DNA from: Paramecium pentaurelia
Taxonomy: Eukaryota; Ciliophora; Oligohymenophorea; Peniculida; Parameciidae
Length of the DNA stretch: 64,000 nucleotides
NCBI GenBank assembly: GCA_905183005.1
Contig: CAJJDO010000026.1
Coordinates: 547,717 to 611,716 of the forward strand
Direction of reading: 5' to 3'
The translations under genes were made by a program, and so were the position numbers. A model generated the notes under the pieces. It was not told where the DNA came from. It was given only the letters and a program-made list of their open reading frames with translations, and searched no databases. This document shows, piece after piece, positions 1 through 12,973 of this stretch (positions are counted from its first letter, which is position 1; each line of letters begins with the position of its first letter).

Positions 1-983
1 ATCAGGTTTTGGAATTGAAGGATATGAAGCCCCAAAAAAGTACGTTGATCCAATTAAATAAATGGAAGAAAGAAAATTCTTAACTTAAAAGAAAGGTAAT
101 TTTTGTTTATTATGTTTAAGGTTAAAAAAATAGAAATCATGTCACTAAAAGAGGTCATTATTTAGAAGATTTGTAAAAATTATATGAGAAGTTACCTGCA
201 CCAAATAAATATGATATTGTTAAACCATGGGTTCCATTAAAATAAGAAGGAAGAGTAAAGAGTGCACCATAAAAGAGGTATATATTGATAATGTATGTTT
301 AAATAGATGCACATTTATAGATTAAATATTCAAAGAGGCAAAAATAAGAGGAATTCCTGGTGCTGGTAAATATAATGTGATACCTACTCTTGAAGATGTT
401 TTGAAAAAAGTAGAAGAAGATAAGAAGAAAAAAATAGCGTAATAGTTTCTTATTATTTTGAATAGACCTGTTGAAAGACCAACTTATTTAAATGAAATTT
501 AACATTTAGCTGTAATCAATCCAGGCCCAGGAAATTATAATCCTCATGTAAAATTTCTATATGATTTTAATAGAGAATTGAAAAAAAACTAAAAATAAAT
601 GAAACTAAACCATCTGATTAAATTGCTAAGCATAAAGAATAAGAAAGAAAGAGAGGTAAATCATGTTTACCTGATATTGGTACTTATAATCCAGAACCAG
701 TTGAATTCACTTCATTTAATAAATTGTAATAATTAGCAAAAAAGAAGGACAAGTCTGATAAAAATGTTAATATTATTTATTAATTATTTTATAGAATTTT
801 GGAAGAGAAGATAGATTTAAAGATCCAAAAAAAAGTAAATCTAAATAAGTTCCAGTTCCAGGTCCAGGTTAATATCCAATGATTGTATTATGGGCTGGAA
901 AAGAGAAAGATAAAAACAATCCAAAAAAAAAGAATTATTTAGATATTACCACAAGAGGCATTTCTCGTTCAATATATTATTGA
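1..983 (+). CDS. Sperm-tail PG-rich repeat (STPG/SHIPPO-like) protein, 3' part
   Basis: The gene enters from the left edge with no visible start and ends at TGA 981-983 (C-terminus TTRGISRSIYY). Several Pro-Gly motifs are spaced as in STPG/SHIPPO repeats: IPGAGKYNV, NPGPGNYNP, PDIGTYNPEPVEF and VPGPGQYP. Such proteins bind axonemal or cortical microtubules. Short introns are visible, the clearest at 96-120. All internal TAA/TAG codons must be glutamine. The next gene begins about 40 bp downstream on the same strand. Family assignment is good; the exact member and axonemal position cannot be told. Confidence 0.75.
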
Positions 984-1023
984 ATTAAACTTTGTTAATT
1001 ATTAAATTTTTCATTACACAAAA

Positions 1024-2091
1024 ATGAATGGAATGATGAAATCTTTGTATATTGAGGACAATGTCTCTATTAATTTAAAAGATATACCAATTCCTTAACC
1101 ATCAAATGGATAAGTATTGATTAAGGTTGAATATGCTCCAGTCAATCCATTTGATAAAGAATTTCTAAATGGATACAAAATTGGTTAAAAATAATTAGTA
1201 AGTACTGTTCCTGGATTTGAAGGATCAGGTACAGTTATAGCTTCAGGGTAACTTAGAATATAAAATATTAAGTGGTGGTTTATTAGGTTGGCAATTAAAA
1301 GGAAATCGCGTAGCATTTTATACAGAACATTAATTTGGAGCTTATGGTTAATATGCAATAGCAGATGTAAATTATTGTGCTGAATTACCTAAAAATATTA
1401 CATTTTAAGAAGGTTGTTGTAGTTTTATAAATCCTATGTCTGTTTTAATGATGTATCAATTATTAGGGAATGCATCTGGAATTGTGTCTACTGGTGCATG
1501 TACAAATATAGGAAGAATGTTAATGAGATATTGTTAATCTAAAGGAATAAATGTTATTAATATTGTTAAATCTTAAGGAGAAGAAAAACTATTGAAAGAT
1601 GAAGGAGCAAAACTTATTTTAAATATAAATCAAGAAGATTTCGATGAAAAACTAAAATTAATGTCTTCTTCATATAAGTATATTTAATCATATTAATAAT
1701 ATATAGTACAACGGTTCTATTTGATTCAATTGGAGGAGATCAATTAAGTAGAATATTGAATCTCATGCCAAATAATTCAAGAACTTATCTATATGCTAAT
1801 TATTCAAAAAAATCACTTGAAGGAATATATAGTGCTAATTTAATGTATTAAAATAAAAAGATATTTGGGTAATTACTATGAATATTTAATAGATTTTCTT
1901 TTGTAGATATTTTATAAAGTAAAAATATAATTCAATTAAAATTGATGATGAAAGAAATCTTAAATAATATTTAAGGATGTTTTAAGACTTTGCCAACTCA
2001 AATTGTAAATAAAATTTATTAATTTTAGTTCTCATTAGAGGAATTTGAAAAAGCATTAGAATCTAAGGAGAAAGCAATTTTAAAAATATGA
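1024..2091 (+). CDS. Zinc-free MDR-superfamily reductase (quinone oxidoreductase-like)
   Basis: Starts with ATG 1024 (MNGMMKSLYIED) and ends at TGA 2089-2091. The N-terminal GroES-like fold is recognisable from EYAPVNPFDKEFLNG and VPGFEGSGTV. A nucleotide-binding region follows, with the glycine-rich stretch STGACTNIGRML. The C-terminus (FSLEEFEKALESKEKAILKI) is typical of NAD(P)H:quinone or enoyl reductases. The structural-zinc cysteine cluster of alcohol dehydrogenases is not seen. Two introns fit the frame: one after the codon for the last Gly of TVIASG (about 1250) and one near 1678-1706. Probable role is soluble NADPH-dependent reduction of quinones or enoyls; the substrate cannot be inferred. 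Confidence 0.75.
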
Positions 2092-2124
2092 TACTGTTAT
2101 GATTTGTTCAATAATAATTATAAA

Positions 2125-2613
2125 TCATGAAGAGGTGTAGTTTCCTACTTATTATTCTAAGGCTGATAACTTTTAAGTAGCAGCCAATATTAATTACTAT
2201 ATTTAACTTTTTTCTTTTTTCAACTCAGTTAGTTATGATTGCAATTTAGAATTTTCATCTTTTTAAGTATTGATAGCCTAATGAATTGAGTATAAAATAC
2301 TTATCTAAGATCTCTTAACATAGCATCTAAAGTTGGTTAAGTTGTATTTTTAATTTCTTCATTATTATTAGTAATTCTTTATTTCATTAGATGTAATTCT
2401 TATTTCAATTGATCAATATCCTATTTATAATTTTATAGCAATTCATTTGTTAAATCAGTAATGTTCTATTTTAAATGTTAATTGAGATAATACAGTGACT
2501 AATGATAAGTGATTTTTTGCACTTGTTGCAGATTCTTATTCAAGTTTTGAAGTATGAACTTATTATATATCCTACATTTCCAAATAATAATATTAATATT
2601 ATTGATTAATCAT
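2125..2613 (-). CDS. Small coiled-coil protein
   Basis: About 145 residues on the minus strand in three exons. The two introns end in ttag and restore one frame (near 2463-2490 and 2291-2313). Exon 3 reads KDENSKLQSQLTEL and KLSALEQQVGNYTSS, a heptad-rich coiled coil, and ends at TGA (2125-2127). The first ATG is at 2613; a second in-frame ATG at 2577 (MQDIQQVHTSKLEQE) would leave more promoter space. It is divergent to the next gene, with 9 bp between start codons if the first ATG is used. No family is recognised. Confidence 0.65.
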
Positions 2614-2622
2614 CAATTTTAA

Positions 2623-4279
2623 ATGGGTAATAATTAATCCTGTTGTTCTGTAAGAATAAGATAACCATCTAATACATTAGATAAAAAAGAAGTGTTTTTA
2701 TTATGTGATGTTTTAAAACACTCATAAGAAGGCAACTAATCAACTCATTTAGATTAATAATGTTTTGAAAGAATATTCTAAGATAATCCTCTTTTTGGTT
2801 AATAAGTATATGAGTATTGTCAATTTTAATTAAAAGTTAATCCTTTACCTCTAGAAGGGTGTATCAATATACGTAATTTATATATTAATTCATTTCTAGT
2901 TTAAGGCATACTTAGTACTTCAGATATTACACCTATCTGTCTATAGATATGTATGGAAAATTATGATTCCTAGTTACAAATTATCACAGCATAATAAGCA
3001 TTTTAATTTATTGGGGTATTTAAACAAATTCTAATTTTTAAAGTTAATAACGTCTATCTTTTTAACTTTTTGTATTAGAAAGTAATAAATTGATGCCTCT
3101 GTTTTGGAAACTCTGGTTAATTCACTTTTTAAAGAAAAATAAATGAAAATTAATGAATTTTTATCAATAATGGAAGCTAATTTTCCTCATGTTTAGAAAT
3201 TAATTCGTTTATACCTATAATATAGATTATTGTAGAAACCATTTAATTAAATGAGAGTTGCAAAAATTGATAAGGATTCATTTAGTCTAAAATATGAATG
3301 GTTAGCTATAATGGGATTGGCAACTTCAGAATTACATAGACATGGATAATTAACATTATTATATTAATCAGCATTATAATCTATTAATTTTCAAGAAATA
3401 TTAACTTTCATGTAATAAACATAAATTCTATTTGTTGCAACATTCTAAGATGAATAAACAAATAAAAAATAAACTATAGCAATCTATAATAAATAATAAT
3501 GGTAATTAGAAGCTAAAGATTCAGATAATATTATTGCATTCCAATTAGCACCTTATTTTTACATTTATAGATCTAAATCTAAGAATTATTTTAATACTAA
3601 TGGTTTTGGTTATAGTTTAGATTCAAAGACTAATAAATATTTATTATGGATAGGATAATAAAATAGTTATTTTTGTAATTCTCAAAGAGTATATCAATAA
3701 TATATATAATTAATTAGTTATTAACTATTGAAATATGGAGATGTGAAGAACTATAATCAAAATTAAGAAAGAGTGTTGTTATTGAAGATGAAAGAACTTC
3801 TACATTGAGTCCTAAAGATTAAAAGAAAAGAGTTTCATTTAAATTAATGGATGAAAATCAGCCAACCAGAAAAAGTTCATCTGTTACTCCAACCACTAGA
3901 AAAGCCAACTTAATAGAAAATCCTGCAATTTCACCTCCTCCTATCTAACCTTTGAATAATACTTAATCATTGTAATATTAATCCTACTATTAGCTTTCTT
4001 CAAACTACTCAAGATGGTTAGGAGAGTCCTCGATCACCACATTTCAAAACTGATAATCTTCCCACTTTTAATAATCCTCAAGGATAAATTATTAAATCAT
4101 ATCCAAATCCTACTAATATTACAAATACATAATAACTCACTAGACCTTCATAAAATAGACCATCTTAATCAATTATTGATAAATATTAGACTGGTTAAAG
4201 ATAAACTAGAAGTTACTCTAATAATGATATTAGAAAAAGTGTAGATGATATATTAAAGAGATATGAAAAAAAACAATGA
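2623..4279 (+). CDS. Ciliate protein with N-terminal MGNNQSCC lipidation-type signal
   Basis: Reads from ATG 2623 to TGA 4277-4279, about 520 residues, with introns at roughly 3016-3043, 3691-3719 and 3977-3998. The N-terminus MGNNQSCC has Gly2 and adjacent cysteines, as in dual myristoylated/palmitoylated membrane anchors. The middle holds helical segments (FLSIMEANFPHVQKLIRLYL) and a mixed region ending NKYLLWIGQQ. The last 180 residues are low complexity, rich in S/P/N/Q, ending DDILKRYEKKQ. I do not recognise the fold. Membrane anchoring is inferred from the N-terminus only. Confidence 0.65.
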
Positions 4280-4402
4280 AATTTTAATATCCATATTAAA
4301 AATATAGAAAATATATGTTTTAAATTAATAGTTTAATCTTATTTTATATAATATCTATTAATAGGATATAAATAATAAAAGATTTTTCTATATTAAGAGT
4401 AG

Positions 4403-4438
4403 TTTTAATAGATTTATTAGTTTTAATAGATTTATTAG
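4403..4438. repeat. 18-bp direct tandem repeat, two copies
   Basis: The unit ttttaatagatttattag occurs twice head to tail, with a partial third copy. It lies in the spacer between two 3' ends. It is probably neutral. Confidence 0.8.
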
Positions 4439-4547
4439 TTTTATTACCTCTTTCTAATTAAATTATCCTTTTTATTTTAATAAACTTCATAAATATTCAT
4501 ATTACTTTATGTATCTCATTTTTTAAATTAATATAAATCTTATTTTA

Positions 4548-4583
4548 TTTGATTATAATAGATTATCAAAAATTATAATCAAA
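4548..4583. terminator. Hairpin with 12-bp perfect arms (putative 3'-end structure)
   Basis: Arms tttgattataat (4548-4559) and attataatcaaa (4572-4583) are exact inverted copies separated by a 12-nt loop. The position between two convergent stop codons suggests a role in 3' processing or termination. That role is inference; AT-rich DNA produces such structures by chance. Confidence 0.3.
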
Positions 4584-4730
4584 TTTACTTTATTATGTTT
4601 TCAAAAATACTTTCAACATAAAATGATTTTACTTCCTATATTATATTCTAATATAATCATTTTAGATTTCTTTGATTATTTTATAATTTGATAAGAATGA
4701 TATTTATAAATTATTTAAGAAAAAATATAA

Positions 4731-5529
4731 TCATTTTGATTAGATTATTGATTTACTAAAATGACTTTAATGTATATCATAGCTTGGTTAAGTTTAAATA
4801 ATAGATTTATGTAATGTATCTAATAGTGATGGTTTTACTTAGTTTGATTATAGAACTTATTACTATTATTAAAATTAATTTAATAGTATTTGATATTTTT
4901 AATTCAATTCATTTAATGATTATTATTTTTCATTTAGTTATTATTCTAATTTTTTTATTTATTTAATTGATTATTCAAGATTCTACTACAATTCATCTAC
5001 ATTCAATTCAGCTTCATCTTCTTAAATTATTATACCTGAATTATTTTAAAGCTTTAATTTAGTTAACAGTTTTTATTTATCTAAATCCAATTAAATAATG
5101 GTTTCATATTAATTACAAATGATCTTTTCTAATTCTTCTGAATATTAATTGTTATTCTTAAAATCTATTTCTAATTTCTTCTTCAAATTATTAATCTACT
5201 CTTAGTAATTAGGATTGTTAAAGTCTCTCTTATTAAAAGATGTAAAATTTTAGAATTTATTTCTTTACAACAATATTATTATTATAATACCTTTCATATT
5301 CCAATTCATCATTAAGCACTTCATTCTTATATATAAAATCATCACACCTATTTCTTAATTCATTAATAATAGTTTGAAGTTCTAATATCTTATCTTCATA
5401 ATTTATTATCTGTTCATTATTTCCTAATGCAATTTACCTTGCTTCTAATAATGTTTTGATCTTGAATTTTAGATTCATATTTTCCAATTTCAATGTGTTA
5501 ATTTCACCTTATAAGCTGATTTTATCCAT
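4731..5529 (-). CDS. Coiled-coil protein
   Basis: Minus-strand gene starting MDKISLQGEINTLKLENMNL (ATG at 5529) and ending KSIIQSK-stop (TGA 4731-4733). Almost the whole length is charged, heptad-like sequence (EDKILELQTIINELRNR). TAA/TAG glutamines are very frequent, giving a Q-rich coiled coil of about 250 residues. At least one small intron is needed to keep frame; I did not fix all of them. No specific family is seen. Confidence 0.6.
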
Positions 5530-5679
5530 TTTAAGAAATATAGAATAATATATAAATATATAATTATTCTAATAAGACATATCTAATTTTATAAATAAGA
5601 ATAAGTTATCAGTAATTATTTAAACAACTATTTATGATGATATAATCACACATCTAATTAAACTTTTACCTATAATTAT

Positions 5680-6573
5680 TCATTTATTTTATTATTGGAA
5701 TGTTGGAAAAGGTATTTTTTCTGGTTTAATTTATTAAAGTAGATTTATCAACTCTTCTTTACCTTCTTCTAAATAAAGAACTTATTCTTTATATTAAGTA
5801 ACATATTCATCTTCAACTTTAACAAAATTATTTTCAATTAATTAATCTATAGGATTAACATTATATTTTTTTAATGTTTTTAGATTTTACCAATATGAAT
5901 TTCCCTTTTAATCCTTTAACTCTATAAAATCTAATTCATGACTTTTAGATCTAATAAATTATTCTAATTCTTTTTAATAATTTTAAAGTCCTATTTCAAA
6001 ATATTTATTATTTAATTATTGTAAATTGTTGATAAATTCTATTTCATATAAGATAGCAATTTTTTTATGTTAATAATCTATTTATTATTTATAATAATTA
6101 ATTTTATATTAAGAAAGTGCATCATTAAATTTAGTTTTTTAATTTTATATTTTCTTATATTTAATTAGTGAAAGAATAAGGTATCTTCTTTTAGCAGATT
6201 TAATTTTGGAAAAATTACGAATTAAATTAACAATAGGTTTAAGAATTTATTTTTATTAAATAGTTAAGATCAATTTTTGTTTAGATTATTTTAATCTATA
6301 AAAATAAGGTCTTATAAATTATAATTATTTCTATTTTTAAATTATTATTTGTTTTTTCTTCTTTACAATCCATCTCTTATAAAATTTTTAAATTTTAATT
6401 ATGAATTTGATTTTTAGTTAAAGTTTTAATCTTTATTTATATAATCCATAACATTTCTTAATTTTATTAGCTGCATTTATAAATTATTATTTAGCCTATT
6501 CTTCTTTATTCTTCTCTAATAATAGATTCCTTTCTAAAGCATCTAAATATTATTATTCCAAACTTTTTTACAT
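5680..6573 (-). CDS. IQ-like basic helical protein
   Basis: A single uninterrupted minus-strand frame of 297 codons with TGA as stop (5680-5682). I chose ATG 6573 (MQKSLEQQYLDALERN) because earlier in-frame ATGs at 6663, 6627 and 6621 overlap the anoctamin coding end. The stretch ANKIKKCYGLYKQRLKLQ followed by IKIQKFYKRWIVKKKKQ resembles degenerate IQ calmodulin-binding motifs. The C-terminal half is acidic and helical and ends KIPFPTFQQQNK. Calmodulin binding is inferred. It could act in cytoskeleton or cilia. Confidence 0.65.
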
Positions 6574-6613
6574 AAATAATGTAATTAATTATATTTAATT
6601 AATTAAAATAATT

Positions 6614-9600
6614 TCAATCATCTGCATTTTCTCTCTCGCCTTTAATAGTTTTTAGAAAATCATTATTGATAACACCAGAATGACATAAATGATAACCTAC
6701 TCTCTTTATCTAAATATTTAATTTGGATCTGTCAAAAATAGTTTTCTGATTTGAAGTAAAGCCCTAAAAAAAAAAGAATAAGTATATATACTTTAATTTT
6801 CTTATCAATAATATATTAATGTCTTTAAAGTAATAAAGTAGCTGATTCAGATTCTGGAGATACTAGTATTTTAATTACAAAGTTTAAAGCAAAAAAGATT
6901 ACTAAAATAGATGCAAAGAATTCAATTTTATTTTCTTCAATAGAATTAGAAGTATATACTATTAAACCAGCATTAGAAAGAATACCAAAAAAGGTAATGA
7001 TATCCAAAATTACTAACCAATTACCAATACTTGCTGCTCCTTAAGGAAATGGTCTCCTTGATAAACTTACGAAATTAATTTTATCTACTTGTATTTTACC
7101 TACATTTTATGCAAAACCTAATATAAAACATGCAGGATATGAAACTCCAAATACAACAAGAAAACAAAATTAGATTGTCAATTCCATATAATCTTTTACA
7201 CTTCCATCAACTTCTTCATTTGTTTGATATGGTTACAAAGCAAATTAACTCTCAATAAAAGGATCAATATCATTAAAAGCATGAGGTACAGGTATTTCAT
7301 CTATTGCTTTCATTTTTTTCATTAATTTCTCTTAAACATAAGGTATTAGAACAGCTGTTATCAATCCAGAGAAATTAGAAATAAAGATAGTGCTTAATTA
7401 TAAAGATAGTATTTGAAAACAATCATAAGTATCATCATTCACTTTACATAATTCTAATGATGAAAAGTAATTACTTAGAAAGGATATAATAAAGAATGCA
7501 TTAAAACTAAATAATATTTCAAATTATTACGTATTTACAAATCGAAAGATAAAGACTTTAGCAACTAAAGAATTTTCATAAGATGATAAAATCTTATGAT
7601 TCTCTAATGAATTAAAAATCATAACTAAATTTTGATATATAAAATTAAACACAGCAATAAGTACTGAATTTAGTAATCCAGGCAATTATTAAGAGAAAAA
7701 AGGATCTGCTTTAGTTTCAATCATAAAATTTTTAAAAAAGAATATTCCTAATACACATCCAATAACACATAAAATAATTAAGAAACTAACAGCTAAACCA
7801 AATAATTATGTTATTTTTCTTTTAATAGGAGGGTAAAATTATTCATTTAAATCATCATCAGTAATAGATCTTAAGAAATCTCCTTAAAATGCAGGTCTTA
7901 ATGCTTCTCCTGTTTCAAAATTTAATTGTCCAAATTAAACACTAAATAAAAATTATTTTCTTCTCCAATAAACTATAAAAAGGGAACTCCATACTACTAT
8001 TGTAAATGAGAAAAGTATTACAATTGGTTTTTTATATTAACCTGTTGATTCAGATAATAGAGACTAACATAATATACCTAATAATCCTATATACCATAAT
8101 TATTAAGTATAAAATCCAAGAAATGCAAAATATAAAGCTATTTTTTCACCAAAATAATCTCTAAGATGATGAACTGGAATATACCAAGGACATTTAATAT
8201 TTATTCTAAGATCTTATTTAACACTTTAAAAATCAAAATCAGTAGATTCTGCATATGATTATAAATCTCTATATAAATCTAAAAGATATTATCTACTCCC
8301 TTCAAAAGTTTTTTCTAATACAAATTCCTATTCTATTAATTTCTTCATAAATTTTTCTTTTTTCTCTTCTCCAAATAAAGCATATGTATCATGAATTGGA
8401 AAATAACCATCAGCAATAAGAGATTATAATAATTTTGACATATTAACATGTTTTAAAGTAATAGCATGTGTTATTTTAATCTTTTCCATATTATTAAATT
8501 CTGATCTATCTTTTAATTCATTTATTTCATATTTTCTCCACATCTATTTACCAAATTCATTTTACAATTAAAAATATTATGTATATGGTGCTGCTGGTTC
8601 CATACCAAGCATATCCCATATATTTTTTAGTATTATCTTTTCATCTAATAAATCTGACCAACAACTTTTATGAGTTGAATACCAAATCTCATTTGCTTTT
8701 CTCAATGCCTTTCCAAATATTAATCTATATAAAAATGGTAAATTATCTCTAAATTGAAAATGTTCTTCTTTTATTGATTCTTAATAATGTTATTATAATA
8801 GATTTAATAATTATGATAATAAATCCAAATAAATGTAATATACTTACCATTCCTCATCAGTTATAGAATAATCAGAATTTAATTCAACTTTCTCATGAGA
8901 TTAATCAATATTTAATTATTTTGCTATAATCTTAAAATATTCTTCTACTTATTCTAATTTCTTAATTACCATTGCTCTTAATTCTATATCTTTTAATTAT
9001 CTTATTTCTTATTTATAATTACTTTCACAATATTCATCTATTTCTTTTAAACTAGTAAAATGCAATTTATCATTTGATTTTATTGAATCCATTGCTTCTT
9101 TCAAATCTCCATAATTTGGACCTAAAATTTATTTTATATAATTCTTAAGACGTAAAGGTCTAAAATTAGCATCTACAGGTTCTAAAGAAAATAAATCAGC
9201 AAAACCCATTTCTATTTATTTAGTTACTTTCATATTCTATGCTTATCTTTATATTACTTCTTTAGTTGATTTTATTACTATAAATATATGTTCTCCAGTT
9301 CCTGATACAAATTAACGACAATGTAAATATCCATTTCTTGATAATTTTTCTAAAATTGTAAATCTAATTAAAGTCATCATATCTTTAGGAGGTCCATTAT
9401 TTGATATCCAATCATAATCTATACCATCTTCACACATCTTTTTTACTAAATATCCTCCCTATGACCATTTTTTCTTAAGTTTCTTAAATTATTTATCATC
9501 ATTAACATCAACTTTCATTAATTCTTTAATTGGATCAATTACTTTTTAAGAAACATTTTGTTAACCTTATTATCCTACACCTATTTCATCTAGAAATCCT

Positions 9601-10271
9601 TTCTCATTTTTTAAATCAAAACCTTCATTTTCATTCATTAATTCTTCTTCTCTTTATTTATGATAGATTCTCATAAAATCCAAATATTTTTCATAAGAAT
9701 TTTTTTCTATCTTGACTGGTTTTTCATCTTTAGGTTGTGTTAATTCTTAGCTATTATTATTTTTGTTGAACTTTTTCTTTTTTTCAGAATCCTTTTTTTG
9801 TTTTAATTTCTTTTTCTTCTTACCTTATCCATCATTCTAATTATCAATAAGATCATCAAGTGTTAAATAAGTTAGAAGAAATGAATCTCTTTCTTTTTTT
9901 AATTAATTTTTTGTCACTTCCTCTGTCATAACAGTCAAAATCTCATCAAAAATAGCAGCTGCTTCATTAAATGTTACAGCCTTTTAAGTATATCCTTCAT
10001 AATCAGGATTTGGAAATACTATTGCTAAATCACCTATATTATAATCTTCATATATATCTTAAATTTCTTAGAATTCTGCAGGATTCAAAAATTCATTTTA
10101 ATGCTTATCAACCAAATCTCCTACCTTCTCAAATATTTTTTTTTTTTTCATAAATGATTTCAAATCAACTTAATTTATGTAAAATCCTAATATTTCTCTA
10201 ATAGACTCTTCTTTATGATTTTATATAGCATTTTACTTTGCTCGCTTATTTTTTTAGGATTCCACCTTCAT
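6614..10271 (-). CDS. Anoctamin/TMEM16-family membrane protein
   Basis: Long minus-strand gene of about 1,200 codons, starting MKVESQKNKRAKQN and ending GERENADD-stop (TGA 6614-6616). The first 600 residues are cytosolic: an acidic N-terminus, a lysine-rich stretch and a globular domain (GYLHCRQFVSGTGEHIFIV). The rest has many transmembrane segments, for example ITQLFGLAVSFLIILCVIG and DYMELTIQFCFLVVFGVSYP. The order matches anoctamins, which are Ca2+-activated chloride channels or lipid scramblases. A 28-nt intron at 6764-6791 joins the last exon. The next minus-strand gene starts about 40 bp downstream. Whether it is a channel or a scramblase is not decidable here. Confidence 0.8.
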
Positions 10272-10474
10272 AATATTTTCTACTTAATGAATTATAATTA
10301 ATTTAATTTCAATTTGCTATGTAATAATTATATTTAAAAAATAAGAGAATATTTAAGATTATGCTACTGTTTTTATAATAACAGTTTCAATTTATAAACT
10401 CATATAAATACCTTAGAAAAGAATATCACTTATTAATTATTTTAACTTTCATATTATATTTATTAATTAAGTAA

Positions 10475-12145
10475 TCAAATCAAAATTAATTTCTTTTTAT
10501 TAACCATTCTTTCTCTATATGATTATTAATTCAAAAAGGCCCTATAAATTTTATTTTATTTCTCCAAACTATTTTACTCTACATTTTAAGGAGACTAACC
10601 AACTGATTACTTTCTTTATTAATTATCTTGTAAATCAAATGATTTATTATTTGAAGGTCTAGTATTTCCAGAAGTCAACATAATATTACTAGCTTTATTA
10701 TCACATTTATGATTGGAACTTAAGATATTACTATATATAGATATTTGAGGAATCTTAATTTATAACTCTTTTTAATTCATCATTTAATCTTATATTTTCT
10801 TTTTTAAACTATATCCATGTTTTGAATACTCTTATAAATAATAATCATCTTCTTTATCACTTAAATCTTATTCTAAAATGAATTTTTTAGGATCAAAATG
10901 TTATTATAAATCATCTAAATCACTCCAATTAATACCACTAGCATCTTTGATACCAGTTTCATTTTATTTTTAATTCCTCCTACATCTTTAAGTCAAATTA
11001 ACCTTAGGAAATTATTATTCTATAATTGGTCTCTCTTTTTTTACACTTTCTACTCTTAAATTTGGTTTAGGAGGTAAATAAATTTTTCTTTCATAAATTT
11101 TTTCTTATGTAAGTACTTCACTTTGTTCTTTAGAATTAAATGGTTTGCCTATAATTTGCATTTTCTTTCTATATTATTTGGGATTGTTTAAACCCAAATA
11201 TTCATATAAGAGTTCATTCTATTCTGGAAAAATTAATTAAGCAATTTTTATGATAACTATTTAAAAGTTTTCTTTATTCAATTCCATTTAAGAATTGGCA
11301 TTTTTTTTGTATATCTCCACTAAATTAAATTTAGTTAATATAAAATTTTGTTTATGATTGAATTTAAACTAATTTTTCTTTTTATTTGTAAGTTCATCTA
11401 TTTTACCACCTAGTTTTAAGATCAGATCATTATTAATTTCTAAATCAATTAATTAGAAATCTCTACAAAAGAACATAAACTTTTACAATATCATAATGTT
11501 AGACAATTATTACAACTTCTCAAAGGTATTATATTTATTTGTTGTAATTGCTTATTTGGAGTAAAATGTATAAATTTCTTTTAAATTTTCAATCATCTAT
11601 TTATCAAGTGACTTGATTTTATTTATATCTTGAATTATATCTTCTTTTTCTACTATTTATTATGGTTTCTATTGATGTTGATTTTAGATTGTGTTACCAA
11701 TTTGAGTATTTTTTATGATTATTTATTTATGCTTTTGAATTTAATGCTGAATAGTATTTGCAGTTTACATTATAATTAATTGAGGTTATTAGACTTGACT
11801 TTCAGGTTATATTTCATCTAGATTTTAATATGAATTAGTTTGTTGATCATTGATTTCTGTTAAGACTTGCTTTACATCAAGTTCTATGTCATTCTCTTTG
11901 GCTTCATCTTATGTTAAATCAACTTAACTACTCATAGGATTAGCTACATTGTCTGAATCTTATTGATCTACATTTTTATGATTGTGAATATCTAATAAAT
12001 TGACTTTGCTGCTTTGTCTACTTGAGTGTTTATAGGAATTAGGTTGTATTGGAGTTAAACGTAATGGGGATTAATTTGGATTATTTAATTTTTATGGAGA
12101 AGTAAGACGATTAATTATCATAGATTCCTCAATAATGTTAGTCAT
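10475..12145 (-). CDS. Conserved-looking ciliate protein, function unknown
   Basis: Reads from ATG 12145 (MTNIIEESMIINRLTSPQ) to TGA 10475-10477, mostly in one frame of about 555 residues. The first 200 residues are polar and low complexity. A central ordered block (about 200-340) contains LQKFMFFCRDFQLIDLEINN, FILTKFNLVEIYKKNA and FQIVIIKIAQLIFPEQNELL, which look like paired helices of an EF-hand-derived fold without obvious Ca2+ loops. The tail is again polar. It is divergent from the next gene with only 28 bp between start codons. Not assigned to a named family. Confidence 0.7.
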
Positions 12146-12173
12146 TATTAATATTTTTTGTTCGTTAAAATAA
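12146..12173. promoter_or_regulatory. 28-bp shared divergent promoter gap
   Basis: The ATG of the minus-strand gene (12145) and of the plus-strand gene (12174) are separated by only 28 bp. Both transcripts must start within or very near this gap, or inside the opposite 5' region. No promoter motif could be identified. Confidence 0.5.
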
Positions 12174-12884
12174 ATGTAATCAATACTTACGCAATGTGAA
12201 TGTTTAGATGAGGAATATAAATAATTAGTCATGAAGATACATGATATGCTAGATGAATTGAGTATTGTTAGTCTGGAATTTGTGAATTCAAAATTAGAAT
12301 TTTTGGATAAATACTCTAAAACGCTAAAATCCAGTTAGATTGATGCTCGTTTACATCGTAATTCATAGATGAAGAATTTAATTGAGTATATAAAGATGCA
12401 TAAGAAAACTTAGGTAAAATCTTAAGCATAATCTCCTCCAGCAAAAATGGCTCATCATAGGCCAAAGTATTCTTTTAATGAGAAAGCATTTTCGAATTTA
12501 CTCTATGAAAGCATGAACTAAATTACATAACAAAAGACTTTAGATAATGAGACTGAATTATAGTTTTCAAAACCATAAGCTCTTAAATAGAAAAGTTTGA
12601 ATACTTTGTAAAATTTAATTAAGAAACAAAAGAATGAATAAAGAAAGGGAAATGAAGATATGTTTAAATTATTATAGAAATGTATGAATCTAATTGGTGG
12701 TAACAAAGATTTATTTGATGATTATGATGAATTGTAGTAAGAATATTAAGTTATAGTAAAAAACAACAAACATATTTCAAGTAAAGTAAATTTAGAAATG
12801 AAATCTTATAAAATAAAATAAAATATTTCATAATTGATAGCTAGCTAAGAATCATTTAAATCATACTTGAACTCTATAATATGA
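12174..12884 (+). CDS. Helical/coiled-coil protein, unknown
   Basis: One open frame of about 236 residues from MQSILTQCECLDEEYKQL to the stop at 12882-12884, without introns. It is rich in K/N/Q and has an ordered segment KAFSNLLYESMNQITQQ in the middle and LLQKCMNLIGGNKDLFDDY towards the end. The stop codon is followed closely by the polycystin gene on the same strand. No family was recognised. Confidence 0.65.
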
Positions 12885-12973
12885 TTATTATTTATATATA
12901 CTTATTAGTTTTATATGATTTCAATACAGATTTTATAATATCTCATTTTTACCTTAAAATTCTCATATTTTTA

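Larger units (their letters stand above)
4280..4730. other. Convergent intergenic spacer, no gene seen
   Basis: A 451-bp AT-rich gap between two converging genes. It has no open frame with a plausible protein on either strand. It contains an 18-bp tandem duplication and a 12-bp-arm hairpin, listed separately. Confidence 0.6.

Noticed and set aside
12881..12973. Upstream in-frame start for the polycystin gene (MIIIYIYLLVLYDFN)
   Set aside because: It overlaps the stop of the preceding gene, is intergenic in composition, and a better start follows at 12974.
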